A DNA stretch of 64,000 bases from an uncultured Lachnospiraceae bacterium (GCA_900317825.1 ONIH01000002.1:1-64000); one strand, 5' to 3'; numbered from the stretch's first letter, positions 1-10,200 are shown. Made by a program: numbers and translations. The notes: generated by a model not told the origin, from the sequence alone.

Positions 1-2
1 TT

Positions 3-281
3 CTGATTGATCTGAAACGTGGAGAAGTACAGCACGAAGACATCGGACAGATGAATTTATATCTCAATTATTATAGAGAAGAAATGAATACGCCCGGGGA
101 TACAGAACCAATCGGCATTGTTATGGGTGCCTATGAGGATAAACTGATGGTGAAATATGCCACACAGAATATTTCTAATCAGCTTTTTGTCAGCCGCTAT
201 CAGCTCTATCTTCCTGACAAAGACCAGTTAGAAAATGAAATCCGCAGATTTATGGATGCTGATGCTGCAAGGGAGAACTAA
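3..281 (+). CDS. YhcG/DUF1016-type PD-(D/E)xK nuclease, C-terminal part
   Basis: The reading frame is already open at base 3, so the start lies outside the window; only the last 92 or so residues are seen. They match the C-terminal nuclease half of the DUF1016 (YhcG) family: an LIDLKRG stretch in the place of the family's IELK(T/R)G core strand, then a GQMNLYLNYY helix, an IGIVMG strand and a SRYQLYLP stretch. DUF1016 proteins are PD-(D/E)xK-fold proteins often found beside restriction-modification genes. The next gene starts two bases after the stop and encodes a DNA methylase, which fits a defence role. The target and the actual activity cannot be told from this fragment. The ATG at 51 is internal to the domain and is unlikely to be the true start. 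Confidence 0.8.
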   Translation: MIDLKRGEVQHEDIGQMNLYLNYYREEMNTPGDTEPIGIVMGAYEDKLMVKYATQNISNQLFVSRYQLYLPDKDQLENEIRRFMDADAAREN

Positions 282-283
282 TT

Positions 284-1360
284 ATGGGAAAGAAATTGTT
301 TGATTATGTGATAGGGAATCCTCCGTATCAAGAGGAATTTTCCACAGATGGCAATAAAACTTATGCTGCGCCTGTTTATAACGATTTTATGGATGCTGTA
401 AATGAAGTGGGTGAGCATGTTGAACTTATACATCCGGCACGGTTCTTGTTTAATGCAGGTTCAACACCGAAAGCATGGAATAAGAAAATGCTTGAAGATC
501 CGCATTTTAAGGTTCTGAAGTATGAAGAGGATGCAACAAAAGTATTCCCCAACACGGATATCAAGGGTGGTATAGCGATCACATATCGTGACAGCACTAA
601 AGAGTTTGGAGCTATTAAAGTTTTTACAAAGTATGAGGAATTAAATAGTATTCTCAGAAAAGTCAGCCAAGCCTCTGACTTCAAGGGAATGGACTCTATC
701 GTTGTAACTCGTACAGCGTATAGATTGACTGATAAGATGCATCAGGATCACCCGGAAGCAAGGTACAAGGAAGATGCGGATGGAAACAATATTGGGCAAT
801 TGAGCAAGGGCCACGATTATGATATGTCGACGAATATCTTTGATAGGCTTCCACAGGTATTTTTTGACCAAAAGCCCAGTGATGATAATGAATACATACG
901 TATTCTTGGAAGAGAGAGCAACCAACGTGTATATAAATACATAAGAAAAGATTATGTAAATAATCCACTCCCACTTTTTAAATATTCTATAGTACTTCCT
1001 AAAGCAAATAACACAGGAGAATTTGGAGAAACTCTTTCGCAACCAGTACTTACAGAGCCTGGAGTCGGATCTACAGAAACTTTTTTAAGCGTTGGATCTT
1101 TTGACACAGAGGAAGCAAATAAGAATTGTTTGAAATACATTTCTACAAAATTTGCACGAACATTGCTTGGCATACTTAAGATTACGCAGGATTTAACCCC
1201 TGAAAAATGGAAATATGTCCCTCTTCAAGATTTCACTCCCTCTTCCGACATCGACTGGTCAAAATCTGTCCATGAGATCGACTTACAGCTTTACCGCAAG
1301 TACAGCCTGGATGAGGACGAGATCAACTTTATCGAAACGCATGTAAAGGAGATGGTATAA
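284..1360 (+). CDS. Eco57I-type DNA adenine methylase half (NPPY motif plus target recognition)
   Basis: A 358-residue protein that opens with a short lead and then GNPPYQ at residues 12-17, the catalytic motif IV of N6-adenine methyltransferases. The block after it (LIHPARFLFNAG, then FPNTDIKGG near residue 90) and the closing part (DLQLYRKYSLDEDEINFIE) match Eco57I-like methylases; the middle is probably the target recognition region. There is no SAM-binding motif I upstream of NPPY, so the protein cannot be a complete methylase alone. A motif-I-like segment does lie at the end of the protein encoded at 2463-4781, which suggests a split enzyme. The stop overlaps the next start (TAATG), so the two genes are translationally coupled. 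Confidence 0.8.
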   Translation: MGKKLFDYVIGNPPYQEEFSTDGNKTYAAPVYNDFMDAVNEVGEHVELIHPARFLFNAGSTPKAWNKKMLEDPHFKVLKYEEDATKVFPNTDIKGGIAITYRDSTKEFGAIKVFTKYEELNSILRKVSQASDFKGMDSIVVTRTAYRLTDKMHQDHPEARYKEDADGNNIGQLSKGHDYDMSTNIFDRLPQVFFDQKPSDDNEYIRILGRESNQRVYKYIRKDYVNNPLPLFKYSIVLPKANNTGEFGETLSQPVLTEPGVGSTETFLSVGSFDTEEANKNCLKYISTKFARTLLGILKITQDLTPEKWKYVPLQDFTPSSDIDWSKSVHEIDLQLYRKYSLDEDEINFIETHVKEMV

Positions 1361-2190
1361 TGGCAGCAATCAAGATTAACACAGCTACAAAAGTCACTCC
1401 TCAGTGCTACGCATATACAACTCCGGGAGTGCCAAAGCACGATGGCTGGACAAAGATTGGCTTTACTGAGCGGGATGTGGAAACACGCATCAATGAGCAG
1501 ACGCATACGGTCGGAGTCGACCACAAAACATGGTGGCATATGCGCGCCGCTTATATGACCGAGCCTTATGGCACTTTTACCGACAAAGATTTCCACGCCT
1601 ATCTGAAGAAGCTGGGTATCGACCGCGAAGCAGGAACCGAATGGTTCCAGATTGAGCCGAATACTGCCAAGGGTGATTTTGTTGACTTCACACAGAATCA
1701 TGGCGTTGTTTCTACAGACGACACGGACGCAGTGATTCCATACAAACTGCGCGATGAGCAGAACGATGCGGTTCAGTCTGCATATGATTATTTCAAGTCT
1801 CATGAGAAGGGTGAGTACCTCTGGAACTGTAAGCCTCGCTTCGGCAAGACCCTTTCCGCGTATGACCTCTGCAGACGGCTTGATGTCACCAATGTCCTCA
1901 TTGTGACCAACCGCCCAGCCATAGCAAATTCCTGGTATTCAGATTACGAGACATTTTTCGGACCGAAGTCAGGATACCTTTTTGTAAGCTCTGTGGACGG
2001 AATCAAAAATAAAAAGTACGTCATGACCTATGCAGAATTTCATGACCGTGTAATGAATGATTCGGACGAAAAAATCAAGGGCTTGATCGAATTTGTAAGT
2101 CTTCAGGACCTGAAAGGATCCATTCACTTCGGAGGCCAGTATGAAAAGCTTGCGGAGTGCAGCGATGAAGTAAAAGATGGAAAAAAATAG
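1360..2190 (+). CDS. GIY-YIG (T5orf172) nuclease + N-terminal part of DEAD helicase, ends at frameshift
   Basis: 276 residues. About residues 15-105 look like a T5orf172/GIY-YIG nuclease domain (a YAYTTPG strand, KIGFTERDVETRI, then FTDKDFHAYL and GTEWFQI). From about residue 125 a superfamily 2 helicase begins: a Q-motif-like LRDEQNDAV, and a Walker A of the form CKPRFGKT near residues 155-162. The frame ends at TAG 2188-2190 immediately after a run of seven A. The missing helicase motif II (LIIDEAHEG) follows at once in the frame shifted by -1, so the gene is either broken by a one-base deletion or uses slippage. As a whole the product would be a nuclease-helicase of about 1140 residues acting with the methylase half upstream. 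Confidence 0.72.
   Translation: MAAIKINTATKVTPQCYAYTTPGVPKHDGWTKIGFTERDVETRINEQTHTVGVDHKTWWHMRAAYMTEPYGTFTDKDFHAYLKKLGIDREAGTEWFQIEPNTAKGDFVDFTQNHGVVSTDDTDAVIPYKLRDEQNDAVQSAYDYFKSHEKGEYLWNCKPRFGKTLSAYDLCRRLDVTNVLIVTNRPAIANSWYSDYETFFGPKSGYLFVSSVDGIKNKKYVMTYAEFHDRVMNDSDEKIKGLIEFVSLQDLKGSIHFGGQYEKLAECSDEVKDGKK
2181..2190 (+). other. A7 slippery heptamer and stop: frameshift point in the helicase gene
   Basis: Bases 2181-2187 are seven A and are read in the upstream frame as GGA AAA AAA TAG. This is an in-phase A-AAA-AAA heptamer of the X-XXY-YYZ type directly before the stop. A -1 slip continues into KKIGLTWDILIIDEAHEG, which is helicase motif II. One extra A would repair the frame equally well, so a homopolymer deletion, a sequencing error, transcriptional slippage and programmed frameshifting all fit. 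Confidence 0.75.
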
Positions 2191-2462
2191 GTCTGACGTG
2201 GGACATTCTGATTATAGACGAAGCCCATGAAGGTGTCGATACCTACAAGACGGATACTGCTTTCAATCACATTCGCAGGAAATATACGCTTCATCTTTCC
2301 GGTACGCCTTTTAAGGCTCTGGCAAATGACAAGTTCCCGGAGAATGCCATTTACAACTGGACCTATGCTGATGAACAGAAGAAAAAACGTGACTGGGATA
2401 ATTCAAGGGAGGAAGAGAATCCATATGAGAATCTGCCGCGTCTGTCTCTCTTCACCTACCAG

Positions 2463-4781
2463 ATGTCTGATATCATCCGCGACAAGGTAAGGCAGGGCAT
2501 AGAACTCTCGGATGATGATGTTGAAGAGTATGCCTTTGATCTGAATGAATTTTTCAGTACAAATGAATCCGGGAAGTTCATTCATGACGCGGATGTTGAC
2601 AAGTTCTTAGACGCCTTAACCAGGCAGGACAAGTTCCCTTTTTCCACGCCGGAACTCAGGGATGAACTGAAGCATACCTTCTGGCTCTTAAACCGCGTGG
2701 CAAGTGCAAAGGCTCTTGCAAAGAAGCTGTCGCTGCATCCGGTTTTCAAAGACTATGAAGTGATTCTTGCGGCAGGCGATGGTAAGCTGGACGACGATGA
2801 TGAGAATGAGAAGTCATTCGACAAGGTGACGAAAGCAATCCAGACGCACGACAAGACGATCACGCTCTCTGTCGGACAGCTTACGACAGGAGTCACAATC
2901 CCGGAATGGACGGCAGTGCGCATGCTCTCCAACATGGCTTCTCCTGCCCTTTATATGCAGGCTGCTTTTCGTGCACAGAATCCTTGCCTCTTCCACGATG
3001 CGCAGGGTAATTCCTGGCGAAAGGAAAACGCCTATGTCTTTGATTTTGATCCGGCAAGAACGCTGACAATCTTTGAACAGTTTGCAAACGATCTGATCCC
3101 GGAGACTTCCGGAGACAAAGGCGATTTTGATCAGAGAAAGCAGCATGTCCGCGAGCTTTTGAACTTCTTCCCTGTCTACGGCGAGGACGAGAATGGCTCC
3201 ATGATTGAGCTGGATGCTGAGTCTGTGCTGACAATTCCGCGTCATATCCACGCAAAAGAAGTCGTGGAGCGCGGCTTTATGTCGAACTTCCTCTTTGCCA
3301 ATATTTCCGGCATTTTCGGTGCTCCGAAGGAAATTATCGACATCATCAATAATATGCAGGCATTGGAGGAACCGAAAAAGCTGGATCCGGCTGATGTAGA
3401 TGAGCATACCGCGGATGAGCTTGATTTGAATAATAAAGGCGAGGTGGAGATTCCGCGGGATCAGGTGATCGGCACCGCCAGCGATCTGTTCGGTAATAAG
3501 GTCTATGCGGATGTGGACGACCAGCTGACAGAAGCCGTCACAGCGATTACGAAGGAGCATGAGAAACATCCTGATCCGAAGAAAGATGAACTGCAGAAGC
3601 TTCGTGAGACATTCAGCCGACCTATTGCGGACACGCTCATGAAGACTGCCCGCCAGCAATATGGCAGCGATCTGAAGAAGTCTACACAGAACCAGCTTGA
3701 GCGGAAGATCCATGAAACGACTGATACTGTGGTAAATCGTGAGTACGGGGACTATACGATCCGCGATCATCAGATTGAAAAGGAACAGAATGATAAAGTC
3801 GCCGAGGCTCAGAATTCTGGTGCTTCCATGTTGGAAATTTCTCGTTTGAATGAAGAATACGAAAAACGCAAAATGGATAGCTATCGGCAGATGGTGGACA
3901 GTATCCATAAGAAGCTGAACAGCGAAGAAACGGTGAAGAAAGCTGCTGAAACAATTGTAGAAACGGTCGAAACAGAGAAGCTGAACAAGGAGAAAGATTC
4001 CATAGAAGGTAGCGTCCGCGATCATCTTCGTGGGTTCTCGCGTACGATTCCTGCATTCCTTATGGCCTATGGCGATGAGACGACTACTCTTGCCAATTTC
4101 GACTCTCTTGTACCAGCAGATGTGTTCTGGGAAGTTACCGTCAATCCTCAGAGTGGTGAAGGCGTAACTCTTGATCAGTTCCGGATGCTTCGTGATGGCG
4201 GTGATTATGATACGACGGATGAAAACGGAAATCCTGTCAAGAGACATTTTGACGGTCATCTGTTTGACGAGGTTGTATTCAATGATTCTGTGCAGGAGTT
4301 TATGAAAAAGCGGCTCGAGTTGGCAGATTATTTCACCGGCGAACATGAGGACGATATATTTACCTATATCCCGCCGCAGCGGACAAATCAGATCTTCACT
4401 CCGAAACGTGTGGTGAAGGATATGGTTGATCGTCTGGAGAAAGAGAATCCCGGCTGCTTTGACGATCCGGACGCGACGTTTGCAGACCTCTATATGAAAT
4501 CGGGAATGTATATAACGGAGATTGTCACCAGACTGTATCAGAGCAAACGAATGCAAGCTCTCTTCCCTGACGAGAAGGAAAGGCTGAATCATATATTTGC
4601 AAAGCAGGTTTATGGATGTGCGCCAACGGAGATCATTTACCGGATCTGCCTGCGCTACATTCTCGGATTTAATGACGAGATTCACATAGAGACGAACAAT
4701 ATCAAACTCTGCGATACGCTCCAGTTTGCAAAAGATGGAACGCTGGAGACAGAACTTGAGAAGATATTCGACTTCAACTAA
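2463..4781 (+). CDS. Helicase C-terminal part with methylase SAM-binding motif at its end
   Basis: First possible start of this frame after the frameshift; the real coding sequence is continuous from about 2178, with IIDEAHEG (motif II, about 2211-2234) and LSGTPFK (motif III) before the ATG. In the part given, GQLTTGVTIPEW and YMQAAFRAQNP (about residues 139-172) resemble helicase motifs V and VI. A long charged helical stretch follows (about 310-540). The end (about 645-770) carries QIFTPKRVVKDMVD and DLYMKSGMYITEI, which match the entry and motif I of N6-adenine methylases. The protein stops at KIFDFN, just where such an enzyme would run into FDYVIGNPPY, the sequence that opens the gene at 284. 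So the SAM-binding half is here and the catalytic half is there. Confidence 0.7.
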   Translation: MSDIIRDKVRQGIELSDDDVEEYAFDLNEFFSTNESGKFIHDADVDKFLDALTRQDKFPFSTPELRDELKHTFWLLNRVASAKALAKKLSLHPVFKDYEVILAAGDGKLDDDDENEKSFDKVTKAIQTHDKTITLSVGQLTTGVTIPEWTAVRMLSNMASPALYMQAAFRAQNPCLFHDAQGNSWRKENAYVFDFDPARTLTIFEQFANDLIPETSGDKGDFDQRKQHVRELLNFFPVYGEDENGSMIELDAESVLTIPRHIHAKEVVERGFMSNFLFANISGIFGAPKEIIDIINNMQALEEPKKLDPADVDEHTADELDLNNKGEVEIPRDQVIGTASDLFGNKVYADVDDQLTEAVTAITKEHEKHPDPKKDELQKLRETFSRPIADTLMKTARQQYGSDLKKSTQNQLERKIHETTDTVVNREYGDYTIRDHQIEKEQNDKVAEAQNSGASMLEISRLNEEYEKRKMDSYRQMVDSIHKKLNSEETVKKAAETIVETVETEKLNKEKDSIEGSVRDHLRGFSRTIPAFLMAYGDETTTLANFDSLVPADVFWEVTVNPQSGEGVTLDQFRMLRDGGDYDTTDENGNPVKRHFDGHLFDEVVFNDSVQEFMKKRLELADYFTGEHEDDIFTYIPPQRTNQIFTPKRVVKDMVDRLEKENPGCFDDPDATFADLYMKSGMYITEIVTRLYQSKRMQALFPDEKERLNHIFAKQVYGCAPTEIIYRICLRYILGFNDEIHIETNNIKLCDTLQFAKDGTLETELEKIFDFN

Positions 4782-5078
4782 CTTCTCGATAATGGGACCT
4801 ATTCCATCGAGCACATTATGCCACAGCATCTGACTCCGGCATGGATTCAGGCACTCGGTCCGGAAGCAGAAGAAATTCACAGCACGTGGCTTCATCGCCT
4901 TGGAAATCTGATGCTTACTGCTTATAACTCCAATATGAGCAATGCTACGTTCCAGGAAAAACGAGACGCTGACCTTGGCTATAAGAAGAGCGGGCTGCGA
5001 ATGAATCAGCTCATAGCTACAAAAGAACACTGGGGCCCGGATGAAATGCAGGAACGTAGTACTTGTTACCCAGAATGA
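4782..5078 (+). pseudogene. Remnant of a DUF1524 (GmrSD-type) protein C-terminus
   Basis: Directly after the stop of the helicase/methylase gene, and in the same frame, the sequence encodes SIEHIMPQHL, then HRLGNLMLTAYNSNMSN and a FQEKR segment. This is the conserved HNH-like end of DUF1524, as found in GmrD and DUF262/DUF1524 modification-dependent restriction proteins. No DUF262 part is present, and the only ATG is inside the motif (4818). I read it as debris from a recombination that joined two defence genes, separated only by the TAA at 4779-4781. A short product from 4818 is possible but unlikely to work. Confidence 0.7.
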
Positions 5079-5103
5079 ACGCCATATGCAGGTATATAGA
5101 AAA

Positions 5104-6201
5104 ATGACTAAAATGAAAATCAAATTACTTGTTTTTATCCTGGCATATATCATCCTGTTTACAGCTTGTCCTGTGAATGCGCATGCTGCTTTTAAAAACA
5201 CCCGTATAAGGCTCAGGAGTCCGTACCAGGGATGCATGAACAGGAGCGCAAGCGATACTTATGACTACGACAAAGACGGTCACGATTATGTGACTCCATA
5301 CGATGCAGACACTGACAGAATCAGCAGGCGCACAGGTACTTCACTTACCATCCACTGGTATCCGGTGTATGGAGCAAGTGGCTACGAAGTCTGTAACAAG
5401 AGAGGAAAAGTCGTAAAGCGTATCAGTGGGATGGATGTGAACCAGACCACGATCACGAAGTTAAAGAAAAATACCAGGTACACTTTTACAGTACGTGCGT
5501 ATAAGAAAAGGAAAGGCAGATACACCTACACCAAGAGAAGCAAGCGTGCTATAGGGTTTACAGGATATAAGATAGCCGGGAAGTCTACTGTCTCTGCAGC
5601 TCAGATGGCCAGATATTACAAGTCGAAAAGGTCATCTTATCCATCTGCTTATAAGAGCCTTGGTGCTGCTACGATAGATGATTTTACAAAGATCGTGTAC
5701 AAAGAAGCGAAGAGATATGGGATCAAAGCTGAGGTACTTTTTGCACAGATGATGAATGAGACAGGATTCCTGAAATTCGGTGGAGACGTGAGTATCTATC
5801 AGTGTAACTTCGGTGGTGTAGGAGCTGTCGGCAATGGTGCCGGAGGTCTTGACTTCCGGGCATATGCGGCTGAACACTACAAGGCATTCGGGTATTCATC
5901 AGCGTCACAGGCCAGGAACCACGCAATCGAAGTCGGGATCCGCTCACAGGCCATGCACCTGGCACTTTATGCCGGAGCCATTAAAAAAGTAGATAATACG
6001 ATAGATCCTCGTGGCAGGTACGTCCGTATCGGAAACGCGCCATATGTACAGTGGCTCGGGATAAAGGACAATCCATACACGACTGGTGAGAAACACTCCC
6101 CAAGTTACCGCGCTCAGACCCGTGGCTGGGCTGGCGCCAATAATTACGGTTACACTCTGGTAGAAAAATTCATAAAACCGATGAAAAAGTTTTCTGCATG
6201 A
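5104..6201 (+). CDS. Secreted glucosaminidase-like protein with fibronectin-like domain
   Basis: About 365 residues from the ATG chosen because a clean signal peptide follows (MTKMKIK, hydrophobic core, cleavage near NAHAA). The frame is open further upstream (to 5041), but those residues would spoil the signal. After a short linker there is a fibronectin type III-like repeat (LTIHWYPVYGASGYEV through TRYTFTVRAYKK). The C-terminal half has the lysozyme-like fold signature of glucosaminidase proteins: YGIKAEVLFAQMMNETGFLKFGG, where the glutamate in MNETG is the likely acid, and then NFGGVGA. The expected role is cutting cell-wall glycan outside the membrane. No strong ribosome binding site is visible. 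It is not obviously part of the neighbouring operons. Confidence 0.68.
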   Translation: MTKMKIKLLVFILAYIILFTACPVNAHAAFKNTRIRLRSPYQGCMNRSASDTYDYDKDGHDYVTPYDADTDRISRRTGTSLTIHWYPVYGASGYEVCNKRGKVVKRISGMDVNQTTITKLKKNTRYTFTVRAYKKRKGRYTYTKRSKRAIGFTGYKIAGKSTVSAAQMARYYKSKRSSYPSAYKSLGAATIDDFTKIVYKEAKRYGIKAEVLFAQMMNETGFLKFGGDVSIYQCNFGGVGAVGNGAGGLDFRAYAAEHYKAFGYSSASQARNHAIEVGIRSQAMHLALYAGAIKKVDNTIDPRGRYVRIGNAPYVQWLGIKDNPYTTGEKHSPSYRAQTRGWAGANNYGYTLVEKFIKPMKKFSA

Positions 6202-6233
6202 TATATAATTTTATATAGACAATTAAAAGACTT

Positions 6234-7148
6234 ATGACAATCCTAACCCTTTCCGATTTCCTGAAGCAGAAATACGGACAGAAATTATATAAGCTGTCTT
6301 TAGAGTCCGGGTGTACCTGTCCGAACAGGGACGGGACGCTCGGTACTGGTGGATGCACCTTCTGCAGCGCCGGCGGTTCTGGCGAGTTTGCGGAGAGGGT
6401 CTCACCGGATGACATCGACTCGCAGATTGAGGCTGCAAAGCAGAGGATCATAAAGAAACTTCCGGCTGATGTGCCGCCTGATAAGAGAAAATTCATCGCT
6501 TATTTCCAGTCATACACAAATACCTACGGAGATACTGACAGGCTTACGGATCTGTATGAAAAGGTTATCAGTCGGGACGACATCGTGATTCTATCTATTG
6601 GCACGAGACCTGACTGCATTGACGATGAAAAGCTCGAGATGCTAGAGCGCCTTAACAGGATAAAGCCTGTCTGGGTAGAACTGGGACTTCAGACCATTCA
6701 CGACGAGACAGCTGAGCGGATCCACAGAGGATATTCGACATCAGTTTTTGAAGAGTGTTATAAAAGACTTAAGGCAGCAGGCCTTACTGTGATCGTCCAT
6801 GTGATCCTTGGACTTCCAGGTGAGAGCAGGGAAGATATGCTTGATACGGTGAGATACCTTGGGGAACTGAGCCCACGGCTTGACGGCATAAAGCTTCAGA
6901 TGCTGAATGTCTTAGAAGGTTCGCAGCTTGCGGAAGAGTACAGAGAAAGGCATTTTTCTCAGATGAGTATGGAAGAATACACTGACCTTGTGGTAGAATG
7001 TCTAAGACTCCTTCCAGAGCAGACTGTGATTCATCGGATGACGGGAGACGGCCCTAGGAAGCTTCTGATCTCACCGAAGTGGGTGACCGACAAGAAGCGG
7101 GTCATGAATATGCTCCGGAATAAAATACTTACGGCTGACCGCCCATGA
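6234..7148 (+). CDS. TIGR01212-family radical SAM protein (YhcC-like)
   Basis: 304 residues. The N-terminus has the cysteine cluster of the YhcC/TIGR01212 radical SAM group: SGCTCPNRDG followed by GGCTFC, holding the 4Fe-4S cluster. Typical later blocks are AYFQSYTNTYG, the IGTRPDC strand, ELGLQTIHDETAERIHRGY, and HVILGLPGESREDML. The family's substrate is unsettled in general, so no reaction is given. A -10-like TATAAT lies at 6204-6209 in the tail of the preceding gene, with a poor -35; the ribosome binding site before ATG 6234 is weak. The gene ends about 30 bases before the purL promoter. Confidence 0.85.
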   Translation: MTILTLSDFLKQKYGQKLYKLSLESGCTCPNRDGTLGTGGCTFCSAGGSGEFAERVSPDDIDSQIEAAKQRIIKKLPADVPPDKRKFIAYFQSYTNTYGDTDRLTDLYEKVISRDDIVILSIGTRPDCIDDEKLEMLERLNRIKPVWVELGLQTIHDETAERIHRGYSTSVFEECYKRLKAAGLTVIVHVILGLPGESREDMLDTVRYLGELSPRLDGIKLQMLNVLEGSQLAEEYRERHFSQMSMEEYTDLVVECLRLLPEQTVIHRMTGDGPRKLLISPKWVTDKKRVMNMLRNKILTADRP

Positions 7149-7178
7149 ATGATTTTTATAAAAAATACAAAAACAGTT

Positions 7179-7206
7179 TTGAAAATGTGCCACGTTGTGC
7201 TATAAT
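7179..7206 (+). promoter_or_regulatory. SigA-type promoter of purL-carAB
   Basis: TTGAAA (7179-7184), a 16-base spacer, then a perfect TATAAT (7201-7206). The leader to the purL start is about 55 bases and holds only a short GATGT/ACATC hairpin (about 7215-7232). I see no purine riboswitch in it. Confidence 0.75.
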
Positions 7207-7269
7207 CATACGGATGTAGATTTTCACATCTGATGACTGTTGTTTCCGAGTGTTAGGAAAGGAAAAAGC

Positions 7270-10200
7270 ATGGGAAAAGTTAGACGCGTATACGTAGAGA
7301 AGAAACCTGATTTTGCAGTTACAGCGAAGCAGCTTTCACATGAGTTACGTCATTTCGTCGGGGTTAGTGGTATCACCGGCGTCAGGGTTCTTATTCGTTA
7401 TGACGTGGAGAATTTAAAGGACGAAGTATTTGATAAAGCGGTCCGCACAGTATTTTCGGAGCCTCCGGTTGATACAGTTTATGAGGAGACTTTCGATTTT
7501 ACCGGGCGGATTTTTTCTGTAGAATTCCTGCCAGGACAGTTCGACCAGAGAGCAGATTCAGCAGAGCAGTGCATGAAGCTCTTAGACGACGAAGCTGAGC
7601 CTATCATAAAAACGGCTACTACCTATGTGATAGAGGGAGAGATTTCCGACGAGGATTTTGAAAAAATAAAGAGACACTGTGTAAATCCTGTGGATTCGAG
7701 AATCACAGATGAAGAGAAGCCGGAGACTCTCGAGGATAACTTCGAGGAGCCGGCAGACGTGGAAATCCTGGACGGGTTCTGTGATGAGAGCGATGAGGAC
7801 TTCAAGAAGCGCTACGATTCACTGAATCTCGCAATGACATACAAGGACTTCCTTCATGTAAGAAACTATTTCAGGTCAGATGAACACAGGGACCCGTCGA
7901 TTACAGAGATCAGGGTATTAGATACATACTGGTCAGATCACTGCCGTCATACGACTTTCTCAACAGAGCTTACGAATGTGAACTTCGAGGACGGTTTTTA
8001 CAAGAAGCCTATAAAGGATTCTTACGACAAATACTTAGATAACTTCCGTGTTATCTACAAGGGCAGAGATGATAAGTTCGTCTGTCTGATGGACTTAGCT
8101 ACGATCGCTGCGAAGATCCTTAAGAAAAAGGGACTTTTAAAAGACCAGGAGGAATCAGATGAGATAAATGCCTGCTCTATCATCATTCCTATCGAAGTAG
8201 ACGGGAAGACAGAAGAGTGGCTTCTGAATTTTAAAAATGAGACGCACAACCACCCGACTGAGATCGAGCCGTTCGGTGGCGCTGCTACCTGCCTTGGCGG
8301 GGCTATAAGAGACCCGCTCTCCGGCAGGACATACGTATATCAGGCTATGAGAATTACCGGAGCTGCTGATCCTACAAGACCTGTAAGCGAGACTCTCGAA
8401 GGTAAGCTCCCACAGAAGAAGCTGGTCCGTGAGGCTGCACACGGTTACAGCTCATACGGAAACCAGATCGGACTTGCTACCGGCTATGTAAAGGAGATAT
8501 ATCATCCTGACTATGTAGCAAAGAGAATGGAGATCGGAGCTGTAATGGCTGCTGCTCCCAGGCGTGCAGTACGCAGGCTCAACTCAGATCCGGGAGATAA
8601 GATAATTCTCTTAGGAGGCCGTACAGGTCGTGACGGAATCGGCGGTGCTACAGGTTCTTCAAAGGCTCATAACACTAAGTCTACAGCACTCTGCGGAGCC
8701 GAGGTCCAGAAAGGTAATCCACCTACAGAGAGAAAGCTGCAGAGACTCTTCAAGAGAGAAGAGGTCGCTTACCTGATAAAGAAGTGTAATGACTTCGGAG
8801 CAGGCGGTGTATCTGTAGCCATCGGAGAGTTAGCAGACGGACTTCGCGTGAACCTTGACCTCGTACCGAAAAAGTACGCAGGACTTGATGGAACTGAGCT
8901 TGCTATTTCAGAGTCTCAGGAGAGAATGGCAGTAGTCGTATCTCCTTCAGATGTCGATAAATTTTTATCATATGCCAGAGAAGAGAACCTCGAAGCTACT
9001 GTAGTAGCTGAGGTTACAGAGGAGCCGAGGCTGCGCCTCGACTGGAGAGGAAAGACCATCGTTGACTTGTCACGTGCTTTCCTTAACACAAATGGAGCTC
9101 ATCAGGAGACAGCCGTTACAGTCGAGATCCCGAAGAAGGAAGATGACTACCTCGAGAAATTCGCTTCTGAGAAGGTAGCAGCAGACCTTGACAAAAATGA
9201 CTTAAAGGCTGCATGGCTTGACACCTTATCAGACCTTAATGTCTGCTCACAGAAGGGACTTGTCGAGATGTTCGACGGTTCTATCGGAGCAGCGTCAGTA
9301 TTCATGCCATTCGGCGGCAAGTACCAGCTGACCGAGACTCAGAGTATGGTCGCAAAGCTTCCGGTCGGAAACCACAAGTGTGATACAGTCTCAATGATGG
9401 CATACGGTTTTGATCCGTATCTGTCTAAGTGGAGCCCGTACCATGGAGCCATCTATTCGATCACTGAGTCCATGGCAAAAATAGTCGCTGCAGGCGGAGA
9501 TTTCAGAAAGATAAGATTTACCTTCCAGGAATATTTCCGCAGGATGAACGAGGATCCTAAGAGATGGAGTCAGCCTGTTGCAGCTCTGCTCGGAGCTTTT
9601 GAAGCGCAGATGAGATACGGACTTCCGTCGATCGGCGGTAAGGATTCGATGTCAGGAACATTTAATGACATAGATGTTCCACCGACACTCTGCTCATTTG
9701 CTGTAGATACGGCAGATGTACATGATATCATTACACCTGAGCTGAAGAAGGCCGGAGATAAGCTCGTGTACTTCTGGATCGCAAAAGACTTATATGATCT
9801 GCCTGACTATGATCAGGTAATGAAGCTCTATGACACTGTCCATCAGCTGATCCTCAAAAAGGCTATCGTTTCAGCATATGTGACCGACTGCTATGGTCCG
9901 GCTGCAGCTGTGTCCAAGATGGCTTTCGGAAATGAGTTCGGTGTAAAGATCGGTGTGGACAATGCTTCACCAGCAGACGCCTTCAAGCCATATCCTTGCT
10001 GTATCGTAGCAGAGGTAAGCCCTGATGTGATGGATGCAGTGGATCAGGCTATGACTGATAATGGCTTATCTGATTTCTATACTGTGATCGGTGAAGTTAC
10101 AGATGACAGGAAGTTTACTATAGATGATGTCTCATTCGATATAAGTGAGGCTCTTGATGCCTGGAAGGCTCCGCTTGAAGGAGTTTTCGCTACTAAGGCC

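Noticed and set aside
2814..5237. An 807-residue open frame on the minus strand across the helicase and its tail
   Set aside because: It runs antisense to clear helicase/methylase motifs, has no recognisable domain and odd amino acid content (many Ile, Arg, Leu, Cys); it is a shadow of the plus-strand gene.
7207..7269. Possible purine riboswitch in the purL leader
   Set aside because: The leader is only about 60 bases, too short for a purine or PRPP aptamer, and holds only a five-base hairpin.
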